The position numbers and the translations under genes are program-made. This document shows, one piece after another, positions 43,604 through 53,694 of a stretch of DNA of 60,930 bases. The stretch spans positions 1 to 60,930 of the forward strand of contig JAUGWO010000181.1 in the NCBI GenBank assembly GCA_049724395.1. Direction: 5' to 3'. The notes below the pieces were generated by a model. That model was not told where the DNA came from. It made no database searches and saw nothing but the letters and a program-made list of their open reading frames with translations. Position 1 is the stretch's first letter. Each line of letters starts with the position of its first letter. The DNA is from Spongospora subterranea f. sp. subterranea. Lineage: Eukaryota > Endomyxa: Phytomyxea > Phytomyxea > Plasmodiophorida.

Positions 43604-44250
43604 TCGTGTTGACGTCTCAATATTGGTTATCCAATACATTCTCTCATTTTCATCGTATGTGTTTCTGTGGTTCACCGTTGTTTTTCACTTTCAACTCATC
43701 CTATTCAGAGTGCATGCTGTCTCTCGAATCCGTCATTGAATTTATTCACATAGCTGAACACTGCTTTTTACTCAATTTGGTTGGTCATTACATCGAGCTT
43801 CGCGTCCTTGCAAACATGTTCGAGTTTTTTGGTCAGAGTCTCGAAATGGGTCGGATTTAGTTCATCGAGCCAAAGGCCTGGTCTTTTTTGATAAGTGAAT
43901 ATGATGTTCTGGAATCAGCTGGTGCCAAGGGTGGAAGCAGAGGGCTAAGGAACTGAGCCTTACCCAAGGAAACGGCCCATCCCGATAGCCGATCTACAAC
44001 TCAAGATGATCGACTACTCTACCCGGGCAGGGAATGCTTCAAACCGAAACTGTTGCCCAGGAATTACGAAAAACAGTCCTTATGGACAATGAATCACTGC
44101 GAGGACAGGGACAGCTAATTACTTGAGCTGATACGTCGTGATTGCAATAACTTGATGTATCAAACAAGTCGTAGTTTTATATGTTTGGGAGCAAAGAACA
44201 TCTAATTTTTTGTCAATTAAAATCACAATCAATTGCCGATATGGACAACA

Positions 44251-44930
44251 ACACGCAAACCTGAAAAAGCACGACAACAATACAAAAAACAATGAGAATC
44301 ACTCACCGGAATAGAAACTCTGAACGAAAACACTATGCATAAAGGTATGGTACGATTGTACGCGAAAGTGTCGGCGATGTCGGAAAGGTGTTGGCCGAGA
44401 AGAGCTCGGCCGACGCCGAGATTGTGAAGTTCAAAGCGGATATTGAAGTACCTCGGAACTTCTTCGCGTTCCAGTTGAAAAGCTATCACCAGGTGCTGTT
44501 CGTTTGTTCAGCGTGTTCGGTGGGGGAAATCTGCGTTGAAAAATATAATCAACAGGATCAGCAATGGTTCTGAGCTTCTCCCTGTTTAAAGATTTTCACA
44601 ACGGCCTGTTCGGGACGTTGGCAGCGACAAACGGCGGCACCGGGGCTGATCCGATTCGTGACGAACACAAGGGAGATCCTGGCCAGATTGTTGTTGAGTT
44701 TGCAAATACAGAAGTCGTGACAGAAGACGAGCTGTTTCGCGTTCCTCACGCGCTGCTGAATCTTGATCTTCTCATCTCGCAGCTGAGCGACGCTCTGCTC
44801 GTATCACTTGCGGTTGTTCAACGTCTCGGCTGTTTTGACCTTGACGTGTCCAGTTACACTCGGATTCTGTCGAGCTTGCAGACCAATACCCTGTCTTAAA
44901 GATGTGTCGAAGAGATTCCAGACCTTCGAA
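44251..44930. other. Coding-like region, strand unresolved
   Basis: Two frames look protein-like but conflict. Plus strand: VLAEKSSADAEIVKFKADIE (44388-44573) and DPIRDEHKGDPGQIVVEFAN (44564-44899). Minus strand: EIKIQQRVRNAKQLVF-type helix-forming sequence and VPRYFNIRFELHNLGVGRAL, with a perfect CCG/GTGAGT donor and TTTTTCAG acceptor around 44262-44310. No domain is recognised on either strand. Probably one unidentified gene; I cannot say which strand. Confidence 0.3.
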
Positions 44931-45643
44931 AAAAAACACATCTCATGTTTAGCTCCGAAAAAACCTACAGAAGATCGCTGCTTATTTGAGGCCACTTGTT
45001 ATAAAAAGCGAATTTATTTTCGTCCGCGGTGATCTGGAACAAACTTCACCGGCGTTCTGCTTGAGGTTGGAAAAATGTGTCGCAAATTTCGATCAGCAAT
45101 ATGGGCTGCCCATTGTGAGTTCTCCTTAATCACCCAACGGGTCATTCGCAAGGAGTTGCCGGTCGATCACCGCTCACCCAGTGGCAATTTCCAAGATTCA
45201 TCACAATGAGTGGTTGCGAATGTCAAGAACAATGTTGAGACGTCTCAGATTTAGCGAGCGCAGATCCAAACGTGATCCTCGCAACGACGCGGCCGTTGCG
45301 TCTTAACGTTGACGCTGTTCCAAACCAAGATGCGACCACATGTGAAGAAGGCCATTTACGGGCGCCATTGAAGTCGCGAGCACTGTAGAACACATGAAAA
45401 AGGTCATCGGAGATTTTTTTCGTCACTGTTCGGCAAATAACCGCAGCACACACAATGGGAACCATTTCTGGGCAACGCTTTCAAGACATGAGCGGGATAG
45501 CCCAGTTTACGGGTTCATAGAGCTACATGGTCCAAACTTACTTGGTAATGATTTCGCTCCAAATATTGTTTTTCATGAAATGACCGAAATTTTCCGCCAA
45601 GGTCGGCGAAATATAAAAAAAGCTTTGCAATTTATAATGCTCA

Positions 45644-45856
45644 ATGGAAGTCGGCGAAGCGCTGGAGAGTTTGCAGACAATTTTTAAGCGATTCTTTTAC
45701 AAAGACAGTGAGTACGTCGAGAGTGCCGGAACCTATCAGGAAATTCACTACGTCGGGCCTATCTTGAAGTCACTCAACAGTTTGTACGATTGGCTTGCTT
45801 CCAGTGGAAAAACAGCGAACAAGGTTGTCTTGTTTTCAACAAAAAACAGCCAGTAG
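45644..45856 (+). CDS. Unidentified ORF, left half of an inverted coding pair
   Basis: 70-aa frame containing SEYVESAGTYQEIHYVGPIL and SLNSLYDWLASSGKTANK. A related frame lies in opposite orientation directly to the right (45836-46168). The nucleotide sequences have drifted, but the peptide pattern EYVE..(4)QE..Y.GPIL.SL.S..DWL...GKT.NK is kept, which suggests a real protein family. No known domain. An upstream in-frame exon is possible (45394-45640 is open in another frame). Confidence 0.4.
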   Translation: MEVGEALESLQTIFKRFFYKDSEYVESAGTYQEIHYVGPILKSLNSLYDWLASSGKTANKVVLFSTKNSQ

Positions 45857-46168
45857 CCTGGGTGGTTTGTTCGTTGTTTTTCCACAGGGAACAAGCCAAT
45901 CGTTGAAACTGCTGAGTGACCTCAGGATAGGCCCGAGGTAGTCAACCTCCTGATTAGTCTTGGAATTCTCGACATACTGACTGTATAGATCATGATCCAT
46001 GTTGAAAAACGTTATTATAAGACTATGGGTAAACGGGTGTATGACAAGACGAATAGTTCTATTTGTTCCGGATTCGGGACTTTGTGACCCGGAATCGCTC
46101 CAACTGGACACGCGATTCAAGGTGTTGCCGTCCAGCACCGAGGTCAAAAACGCCAGAAATGAAGACAT
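45836..46168 (-). CDS. Unidentified ORF, right half of an inverted coding pair
   Basis: 110-aa minus-strand frame starting MSSFLAFLTSVLDGNTLN, with SQYVENSKTNQEVDYLGPIL and SLSSFNDWLVPCGKTTNK near the end, matching the plus-strand ORF to the left. The two frames converge tail to tail. Start chosen at the first ATG; an upstream in-frame extension has no ATG. Function unknown. Confidence 0.4.
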   Translation of the reverse strand: MSSFLAFLTSVLDGNTLNRVSSWSDSGSQSPESGTNRTIRLVIHPFTHSLIITFFNMDHDLYSQYVENSKTNQEVDYLGPILRSLSSFNDWLVPCGKTTNKPPRLLAVFC

Positions 46169-46222
46169 TTGATTTGGGGTGAGACCCAGCTCAGGTTGTT
46201 CGATGGTTCGGGAAGCATCCAA

Positions 46223-46599
46223 CGACCGTTGTCGGTTCTAACATAATAAACCCTGCTCACCACATGCAGTTCCAGGCGTTCAAAGGGACAGTGAAATAAA
46301 CCGGAACTCGTCTGCGAAAAGCGGGCGCAAGATGACGTGTGACACCAAATGACCTGTGAATCATGCTTGACCGTAGAAACTTAGGTTGCAGTTCTGCAGT
46401 CGTTTCCAACAATGGAGATAGGCGAGATGTCATCATTCGCTCTGCAATCATTTGGGTGAACTCCTCTTGTTACCTCATATGGTCGACGCCAGAAACAAGG
46501 CACTCTGCACCATTGAGGTTAATTCATAAATCCTTTACGACTATGGTTTAAATCGTTGGCAACAACAGACCAGATTTGTGTTGATGGCGCAGAACACGT
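46223..46599. other. No gene recognised
   Basis: Short ORFs only; nothing conserved elsewhere in the window was noticed. Confidence 0.35.
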
Positions 46600-46860
46600 C
46601 CAAACCTGCATTGGTCATCACGTTGAGTATTCTGTATTCCGCACATCACCGTCCCATCCTGTCCCATCTCTGGAGTGTGATGGAGCACAGAGGGCTATTC
46701 TCAAGTGTGATTGCCTACTTGTGGGACCACTGGTGAGGTCCGCCTCTCCCGACAGTATCACAGTCACCGGCAATGACAGTAGCACTTGGTGAGGGCCAAC
46801 TGGGCCAATTCTCCAGTGTCATGGGAAACCTGGACGTGAGGTCCATCTCAAGTACCAAGC
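46600..46860. repeat. AGGGCCAA / TCAAGTGTGAT motif cluster upstream of the aminotransferase
   Basis: Contains GGGACCACTGGTGAGG, CTCAAGTGTGAT, TGGTGAGGGCCAACT and CCAATTCTCCAGTGTCATGG, the same words as in front of the SD-A secreted-protein gene (9820-10200 and 41300-41660). It ends about 45 bp before the aminotransferase ATG, so it may be a shared promoter module or copies of a short repeat. Confidence 0.45.
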
Positions 46861-46904
46861 AGGGTCCGTAATCTTTGGCAACAGTTGTGCCAAAGGATCA
46901 CATC

Positions 46905-48656
46905 ATGCTTTCAACATCACCAAAGTCATGTCCTCGCAATATGGTCGTCGTTGCTGTCGTTTTAGTCGCGGCAGTTGTGGCCATAGCAACGACAGTCGGA
47001 GTTTGGACCTTCAGCGTTGAGAAACAGCCGAATAGTTCATCCTATATTGTATCAAACAATATTAAAGTGACGCCAACAATGACGCCAAAACAGAAGTTGC
47101 CCAATGATCAGCTCGTATTCGGGAAAACCTTCACTGATCATTTAGTGTATGCGGATTGGGATGAAGGTATTTGGGTTGTTCTCCTTTGAATGGTATCTTC
47201 AGACACCAGGTACAGAAACTGGTTGGAAATCACCAGAGATCATCCCTTACGGCCCGTTTTCCATTGATCCTGCTGCATCTGTCTTCCATTATGGCTTAGG
47301 TTGGAATGTAGTTGATCGGGGTTAAAAGTTTCGTCCCTCTAACTGTATCCTTTTTATGGCGTAGAGTGTTTCGAAGGCATGAAAGCGTATAGCGACAGCA
47401 ATGGCCAAATTCGTCTATTCCGGCCCGATATGAACATTAAACGGTTCCGAAGGTCTGGCCAACGGTTGGGAATGGCGGTAATTGAATGGAGTTATTTTTT
47501 TATTGACGCTATAAACATGAACAATGCTGTGTAGGTACCGGATGAGGAGGTCCTAATGAATGCAATTCAAGAATTAGTCAAGGTCGACCGTAGTTGGATT
47601 CCAGAGGGCTCTGGCTATTCCCTTTACATTCGGCCGACGATGATCAGCACCCATGTACGTTGGTCCATGAACCATCGTCAATCTGATGATATTTTTGAAC
47701 TTCAGCCAACGATCTCGCTCGCTCCTAGCAAGCAAGTGCGGTTTTTCACGATTATGAGCCCGGTCGGACCATATTACAAAACCGGATTCAAAGCCGTCTC
47801 GCTATACGCCGATCATGAGCATGTGAGAGCCTGGCCTGGTGGCGCTGGAGGTTACAAAATAGGATCGTAAGATGATAACCCGAAAATCCTATCAATTGCG
47901 CTCGTTCAAATATTCTTTTTCCCAGGAACTACGCGCCGGCAATTCAGGTCTCGGAAGACGCGGCCACGAAGAACAAAGAATTTTCATCAGTGCTGTGGCT
48001 TTTTGGCAATGACTTCCAGGTGACAGAGGCGGGCACAATGAACGTGGTTAGTAAAATCAACAAACGTATTCATGATTGACGACGTATTTGCAGTTTTTCT
48101 TCTGGATCCTGCCATCTGGGGAGAAAGAGCTTATCACCCCTTCATTAGAGGATGGGACCATCTTGCCAGGAGTAACTCGGGATTCGATCCTGGCGCTGTG
48201 CAGAGAATGGGGCGAGTTCAAGGTCACGGAAGCGAAATTCACAATCAATGACGTGATCGATGCCGTTAAAGAGAACCGAGTAACTCTCCTGATTTTGTGT
48301 GCAAATTACCTGGGTGGTTGACAGGATATATTCCCTTAGCTGATTGAAGCGTTTGGGTCTGGAACTGCCGCGATCGTGAGCCCTATCAAGAGCATCCACT
48401 TCAAGGGAACTGTCAGTCATGTGATGATTTGGCCGTTTCAGTTGTTCTCATTGTACATAAAATACAACAGGATTACCCAGTTCCGTTGGACACCGCCGAC
48501 CCTGAAGGTCAAGCTGGAGATCTAACGCAACGGATTTCCAAAACTATTCTCGATATTCAGGTAAATTGACATTGATGTGATGATTTGCGGTTAGTCACCA
48601 TTGTTTTTGTTCAGTACGGAATAGTCAAGCATCCCTGGTCTGTCATTGTTGAATGA
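46905..48656 (+). CDS. Branched-chain amino-acid aminotransferase with N-terminal membrane segment
   Basis: Class IV PLP aminotransferase that interconverts Leu, Ile and Val with their 2-oxo acids using glutamate/2-oxoglutarate. Nine exons: 46905-47166, 47210-47299, 47365-47477, 47535-47866, 47926-48046, 48094-48279, 48340-48411, 48471-48560 and 48615-48656; introns 43-65 bp with GT-AG ends; all phases fit and give 435 aa. Landmarks: [56 protein letters not shown] [12 protein letters not shown], the PLP lysine in [50 protein letters not shown], and the C-terminal [11 protein letters not shown]. The catalytic domain looks complete. Unusually, residues 13-35 ([20 protein letters not shown]) form a membrane helix after a short basic start, rather than a plain mitochondrial presequence, followed by an Asn/Ser-rich linker. 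It appears intact and single copy. Confidence 0.92.
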
Positions 48657-49299
48657 GTGGTTTGAGAAATTCCTTCTATGGATTAATTACAATTCAGTAC
48701 TACAGAGAACGCCCTTGTCGATTACTCCAACTCAAGAGTTGTCAATGGCGTAGTGGGCGAAGTTGATTTTAGCTGTGAAACTAATGACATATGCAACGCC
48801 ACCCACAACGATGACCCCAGCTGGGTAGTATTGTAGTCAATCACCTGCTATCGTTGGATTGACAGCACACCTGGGTTGTATTGAATCCAGCAAATACCCT
48901 CTAGAGCAGGCAACGACCCCTTCCCCACGCCCCTCCTGCTAAGAAGTTTATCGAAAAAGAAAATGCTCCTCCATCGACGCTTTAGAGCAGGAGGAGCCAT
49001 CACCGGAAACAGTTCTCACACCTACCGGATGACGAGTTAGACCCCGAAATCAGACGGCTGGAGCAGCACCACAAATGCGGACGGATACAGGAACTTCAGC
49101 GCAATGACCGGAAAACATTCTGGCACCATGACGGAAACCAATGGCTTAGTCCTCGATATGGTGGAAATCCCCAAGGTTGACGGTACCGGCAGGGCTTGTA
49201 TTGGTACGAGACGCTGTCCTATAGCTTCATGCGAAGGACCTACAGGGGAGAGATTGTCGGGATAGACAGAAGGACCCCCGTCTGAAGCTATACAGACAA
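48657..49299. other. 3' flank of the aminotransferase; no gene
   Basis: No coding sequence is recognised. GAGCAGGAGGAGCC-type words occur near 48990. The right end may be the eroded 5' part of the gypsy fragment that follows. Confidence 0.35.
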
Positions 49300-49960
49300 A
49301 GCAGATAACCCCAGCTTTTCAAAAAATAGGTAATCGGTATGAAGATATTTGGCGAGTCAAACTAGAAAGTGATCCTGGTGCTAAAGTGACGTCGCTGAAG
49401 CTGCACTTTACCCATTCGGATCAGCCAGTACGATACAAAAATCGTCGTTATCCTCCTGCTTATCAAGATGTTATGCACCAACATACGGTAATGCTGTAGC
49501 GATATGGGGTATATCTACAGTAATCATAACTCGCTCTAGTTCATCATGAGCCAGGTAGAGGGGTATCTACTACATCGATATCAACCGTCGATATGAACCA
49601 TGCCACATATCGACGTCATATTAATGCATTTGAAACACGCTTTGTTTGTTCAAATTAGATGCATTCGAAGGATATTGGCAATTCGCATGAATTATGTTCC
49701 TTTATGAATTATGACTCATTAGGCAGTATTCACTCCTAGGAGCATTATTCAGGGCATTATTCACTCTGTCTTCGTATGTCAAGCTGGAATGCAAGAAGCA
49801 CTCGTCGACCTCACACAACAATTCTCTTCTGGGTAGACGACATTTTAGGATATGGGGAGGCTATCTCGCATTTATCAAATCCGAACGCACTGTATCGCGT
49901 TAAAAAGCACGTTGTGCGGATTGCTGGAAGTAGCCACTTTCTCAAATACCTCAGACCCCG
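49300..49960 (+). mobile_element. Ty3/gypsy RT fragment
   Basis: Plus-strand scraps of the RT of the 54-kb gypsy subfamily: near 49420-49480 RYKNRRYPPAYQDVMHQHT (compare FRSKNRRYAEAHRTFMREH), and near 49770-49860 CQAGMQEALVDL and VDDILGYGEAI (compare FQAGMQEVLSDLL and VDDILGYATSI). Broken and heavily shortened; no LTRs. Confidence 0.7.
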
Positions 49961-50123
49961 GTAGGTATTTTACTTGAATTGCCTACAGTACGGTAAAACT
50001 CTCTACACCGGTTACCGTATTTAGCGTTAAATATAACCTGAATAGTGTTATTTCCTATTTACTGTTGATAACGGCTGTATTGATTTTAGTTGATACACCT
50101 AGAAAGTTTTACCGCCTACAGCA

Positions 50124-50720
50124 TTGTATTTGACCTTGGCCACAAAAGTACACATTTCTGGAGAATGCGTCGATGCGGCGTCTTTGAACAGTTTTGGATT
50201 TCTTGGACCTATAGAGACCAAGAAAGAGATGAAAAACCTCCGATGGTCGGAGGCACAGGAAGGAGCATTAATCGAGTGTTATCGTGCGATCAACCTTGAT
50301 CCAAGGTAAACTGTATGGACCGGTTGATGCCGCGCGACCAACGTTATCCCCAGGTTCAAATCCGAGGCTGACACTGCTAGGTGGACGAGCATCGTCACGC
50401 TGATGAGAGGTCAAGCGATAATTGACGTCCGATGTTGCAAATTGTCAGGTTGTGACACCCATCGTATGTTATTTGTTTTTTTCAAACTCTAACCTTAATC
50501 TTACAGTCTAAATTTTCCAGACTAAAGGCTATTTACATGGGCAGCGGACGCCACTGATGAGCAATGGCAGGAGTTTGTGCAAACTAAGCCCATAATGAAG
50601 CCGTTCAGGGAAACGTTGGGTATCACTACCAAGAAATGGACGAGATTATTAACGGGTACTTCGCAACATTCTGTGGAGGCCGACGTGATAGATAAAACGT
50701 TCGAAGAGGAGGGTGAATAG
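50124..50720 (+). pseudogene. Myb/SANT-like DNA-binding gene fragment, copy 1
   Basis: Plus-strand pieces: an exon ending at 50305 with KEMKNLRWSEAQEGALIECY, a 48-bp GT-AG intron (50306-50353), an exon with SEADTARWTSIVTLMRGQ, and further right WAADATDEQWQEFVQTKPIM, FEEEGE and a stop. The pattern RW...E...L...Y (start of a Myb/SANT-like helix) followed by a W.A...E.W..F....P motif is typical of Myb/SANT-like proteins that accompany Harbinger-type transposons or their domesticated relatives. The exons do not join into a clean frame, so this copy is probably dead. A second copy lies inverted to its right with the order of blocks exchanged. Confidence 0.45.
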
Positions 50721-50756
50721 TCGACCGCCATAGCTTCCCCCAATTTAGCGCGTCGA

Positions 50757-51215
50757 AAATAACATACGATGGGTGTCACAGTCTGACAATTTGCAACATT
50801 GAACATTGTTATCACTTGATCTCGCATCAGAATGACCATTTTCGTCCACCCGGCAGTTTTAATCTTTCCAGCCTCCGATGTGAACCTGGGGATAACGTTG
50901 GTCGCGCGACATCAATCGATGCATACAGTTTACCTTGGAATCAACTTTGGCGGCATGATAACACTCGACTGATGCTCTTTCTTTCCGCCAATCCCAAGCA
51001 ACGCAGCGCTAAATTGGGGGAGGATATGGTCGACCATTCACCCTCCTCTTCGAACGTTTGATCAACCACGTCGACCTCTACAGAATGTTCACCTTTGGCG
51101 AAGTTCATCTCGTCCATCGCTTCGTAGTGCACCCAAGGGCTCTCTGAACGGCTTTAGTATGGGATTAGTTTGCATCAACTCCTGCCATTGCTCATCAGTG
51201 GCATCCGCTGCCCAG
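50757..51215 (-). pseudogene. Myb/SANT-like DNA-binding gene fragment, copy 2 (inverted, permuted)
   Basis: The minus strand carries WAADATDEQWQELMQTNPIL, GEHSVEVDVVDQTFEEEGEW (51132-50941 frame) and then, downstream on the same strand, the exon/intron block that in copy 1 lies upstream. The intron boundaries (CCAAG/GTAAACTG and CCCCAG/GTTCA) are conserved. The order is thus permuted relative to copy 1, as expected if a head-to-tail tandem array was cut and inverted. Confidence 0.45.
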
Positions 51216-51365
51216 GCAGCGAATCCGAACAGCGACATTAGCCATTTACAGGTAAATGGTTTTTAGTGATTGAGACGATAAGATTGAGGTTTGATTTTTC
51301 AAAATAACAAATAACATACGATGGGTGTCTCCACAACGTAGTCGTGCTATTCTGGCTGCCACTAC

Positions 51366-52310
51366 TTCGAGACCTTTAAGGGCAGTGGCGTTGACAACGG
51401 CAGTTAGAGCTATCATCGATTGCTGTCGCCAAAAACACTAAAACTCGTCCAAATGGACACCGAGACGGCATTTCGGTATCAAATTTTTGATAGGAAAAAT
51501 AGATCCTATGTCTATCTTGAAGTCGTCATACAATCGAAAATGTGTACAAGCACATAAGATGTCGTCGAAGTGGATAGCGCCCATCATGTATTCCCTTGAG
51601 AGGCATTGTTTTGTGAACACACATTTATCAATTGAAGCCACTGATAGCCACGTTGGGCAGAACGTTCAGTAAATGCTTGTGCAGCTCGACCGCGCCTTGT
51701 TTGAGTTCATAAAGCACCATGTTTTAGCTTGCAGACCTGCGGTTGTCTCAAGCGCTATGTAATCGGCAGGTTGCTCCATATAAAATTCTTCTTTGAGTAC
51801 TTGGTCCTCCGAGTCCGAGATCGTGCCGAAAGGAATTTTGACCGGTTTACAACCTTTCATGTTAGAGATTTCCAAGATCTTATCAACCTTTCCTTTTGCA
51901 AAAGAGTAATTCGACGTTCAGCACGATTTCTTGTGATCAACATCCGCAACAAAAACTTAGCTGCTCTAAGAAGAAGGAAAGTTCCCTTAACGTCAGTGCG
52001 TTGGTCAGTTGATCTATCGAGGGATCATGACATGGCCTGATATCATGTATGAGGTGGGAATTGCGGCCAGACCTGTATCCAATTTCAACCTATGCCTTGT
52101 AAACCAGGTGAACTGACATTTTACAAAAGGACTTGGAGATGTCCGATTCCAATTTCTACGAGAAAAGACGTTTTTCGAAAGGACGAGATGTGTTTGATTA
52201 TTTCTGCGGAAGTCAGATTGTCATCGCACCTAATGAATGGGGCAAGGGAGCTTGATTTCATGTAGATAAAATAAGAGGCTTTCTAGGATTGCATCCTTCC
52301 CCGGTCTCTG
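51366..52310 (-). mobile_element. Ty1/copia fragment, second half of a distant inverted duplication
   Basis: Reverse-oriented copy of 32614-33553, with the same scrambled set of copia RT/RNase H pieces (CVFTKQCLSREYMMGAIHFD, EISNMKGCKPVKIPF). Only scattered differences are seen. It lies just left of the DDE transposon T2, while its partner lies just right of T1. Broken. Confidence 0.8.
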
Positions 52311-52544
52311 TCTCAACCACCAAACGATAATCTTCCACTCGACAGCGCTGCCAAAACGGAATGTCGTTTTGTTAAGAAGAAAGAAACTGATTTGAGTTTG
52401 ATCTGACACACGATAGTCTGTCGATTATATGGGACACTTGTAATTGTTATCTGAATCATTATAACCAACTATTGTTTGTTCGGCAGCGGATTCAGCAATC
52501 CGTCAAAATAATTATTAGAGTTATTTGCCAAGCTTTACTCTCGC
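52311..52544. other. Left flank of T2; possible transposon end, not resolved
   Basis: AT-rich sequence between the copia fragment and the T2 transposase. Terminal inverted repeats of T2 would be expected here but could not be matched by eye to its right side. Confidence 0.3.
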
Positions 52545-53680
52545 ATGGACAAGTACGAGGGCGATAACATGGAAAGTGTGATTCCTGCCGAAGTTCTTCC
52601 AAACAAAAGTTCCCTAGTGCTATCAACTCATGATGAGACTTGCTTTGAATCAAATGACAGTAAGAAGACAATTTGGTTAGAAGGCGATCGTCAGATTTTG
52701 AGGCGAAAAGGATCTGGCAGATCCATTATGGTGTCCCAGTTTTTGTGCCAGTGCCATGGGAATATGGAAGTTTTGCTGACGAATGAGATCGCTGAAGCAT
52801 TCCCAGAAATCACAGCTTTTGGATATCTGATCAAACAATCAGTTGGCTCAACCATTGCAACTCTCAAGTTGATAAAACCAGGTAAACACGCAGATGGATA
52901 TTGGACCAACAGGGATCTTGTGGAGCAGACGAAATTAGCGCTGATTGTCTTTCGGGTGCTTCATCCTAATTCCAAGCCAGTTTTCGCTTTCGATAACTCG
53001 CAAAATCACCGAGCTATGCCGCCTGATGGGCTTGTTGCTTCAAGGTTAAATCTGTCCGATGGTGGAAAAAATGTAGCGCATGTGAGGTCAGGATGGTTCC
53101 GGTGGAGAACGGGTTACTCAAGACATGCAGTTTACCAGTGAGTTTGGTTATGCAATTAACGGTCTTGTCCAAAAAGGAATTCGTCAGATTCTCACCGAAA
53201 GGCGCCTTTGGCCCACTTCTGGGATGAGCCTGAATGATGCGCGTCTACTGCTGTCGAGTCAACCCGATTTCCATTCGCAACAAGAATGGTTAGAAGAAAC
53301 AGTGTCGAGCGGAGGAGGCATAATCATTTTTTACCCCAAGTTTCACCCAGAGTTCAACTGGATCGAGATGTTTTGGGGCGCAACGAAAAAATTACACTCG
53401 AAAGCACTGCACTTATTCGTTTAAGGATTTGGGGAGGGTAATTCCAATAGCGCTGAAAGTGACAACGATTGCCACGATGAGACGGTTTGCCAGGAAATCC
53501 TTCCGGTATATGGATGCTTATAGGGAGAAAAATGGGCTATTTCTCAACAACCGGCAAGTTGAATACGCTGTCAAGAAATATCGCTCGCACAGGACTATCC
53601 CTCAATCAGTATTGGATGATTTGGATATATATACACTTAAGTGTACATTAAAATTGCCAAATAAAATTGACTAGGGTTTG
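52545..53680 (+). mobile_element. IS630/Tc1-mariner-type DDE transposon (T2)
   Basis: Transposase gene with all three catalytic acids visible: Asp in LVLSTHDETCFES, Asp in FAFDNSQNHRAMPP, Glu in FNWIEMFWG. Other blocks: GRSIMVSQFLCQCHG, KPGKHADGYWTNRDL, GIRQILTERRLWPTSG, RRFARKSFRYMDAYREKNG, YAVKKYRSHRTIPQS. The frame changes near 53105-53130 (after VRSGWF) and again near 53425, so the gene is dead as it stands; the N-terminal DNA-binding domain before 52545 was not found. A 14-bp perfect palindrome TACACTTAAGTGTA lies at 53632-53645, matching the position of GTACACTTTAGTGTAC in T1. It is less eroded than T1. Confidence 0.85.
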
Positions 53681-53694
53681 AAATTGTCGGTTTA

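Larger units (their letters stand above)
40513..44250. repeat. Segmental duplication SD-A, copy 2
   Basis: Direct-orientation partner of 9023-12842, slightly shorter because of small indels (for example 64 bp fewer in intron 1 of the ATPase-like gene). Outside the joints the neighbours are unrelated to those of copy 1. Confidence 0.9.

Noticed and set aside
52545-53680. IS630-type transposase taken as a bacterial insertion sequence
   Set aside because: The FDNSQNH, IEM.WG and RYMDAYR blocks recall a eukaryotic (mostly fungal) branch, and a diverged paralogue lies 21 kb away among eukaryotic elements.
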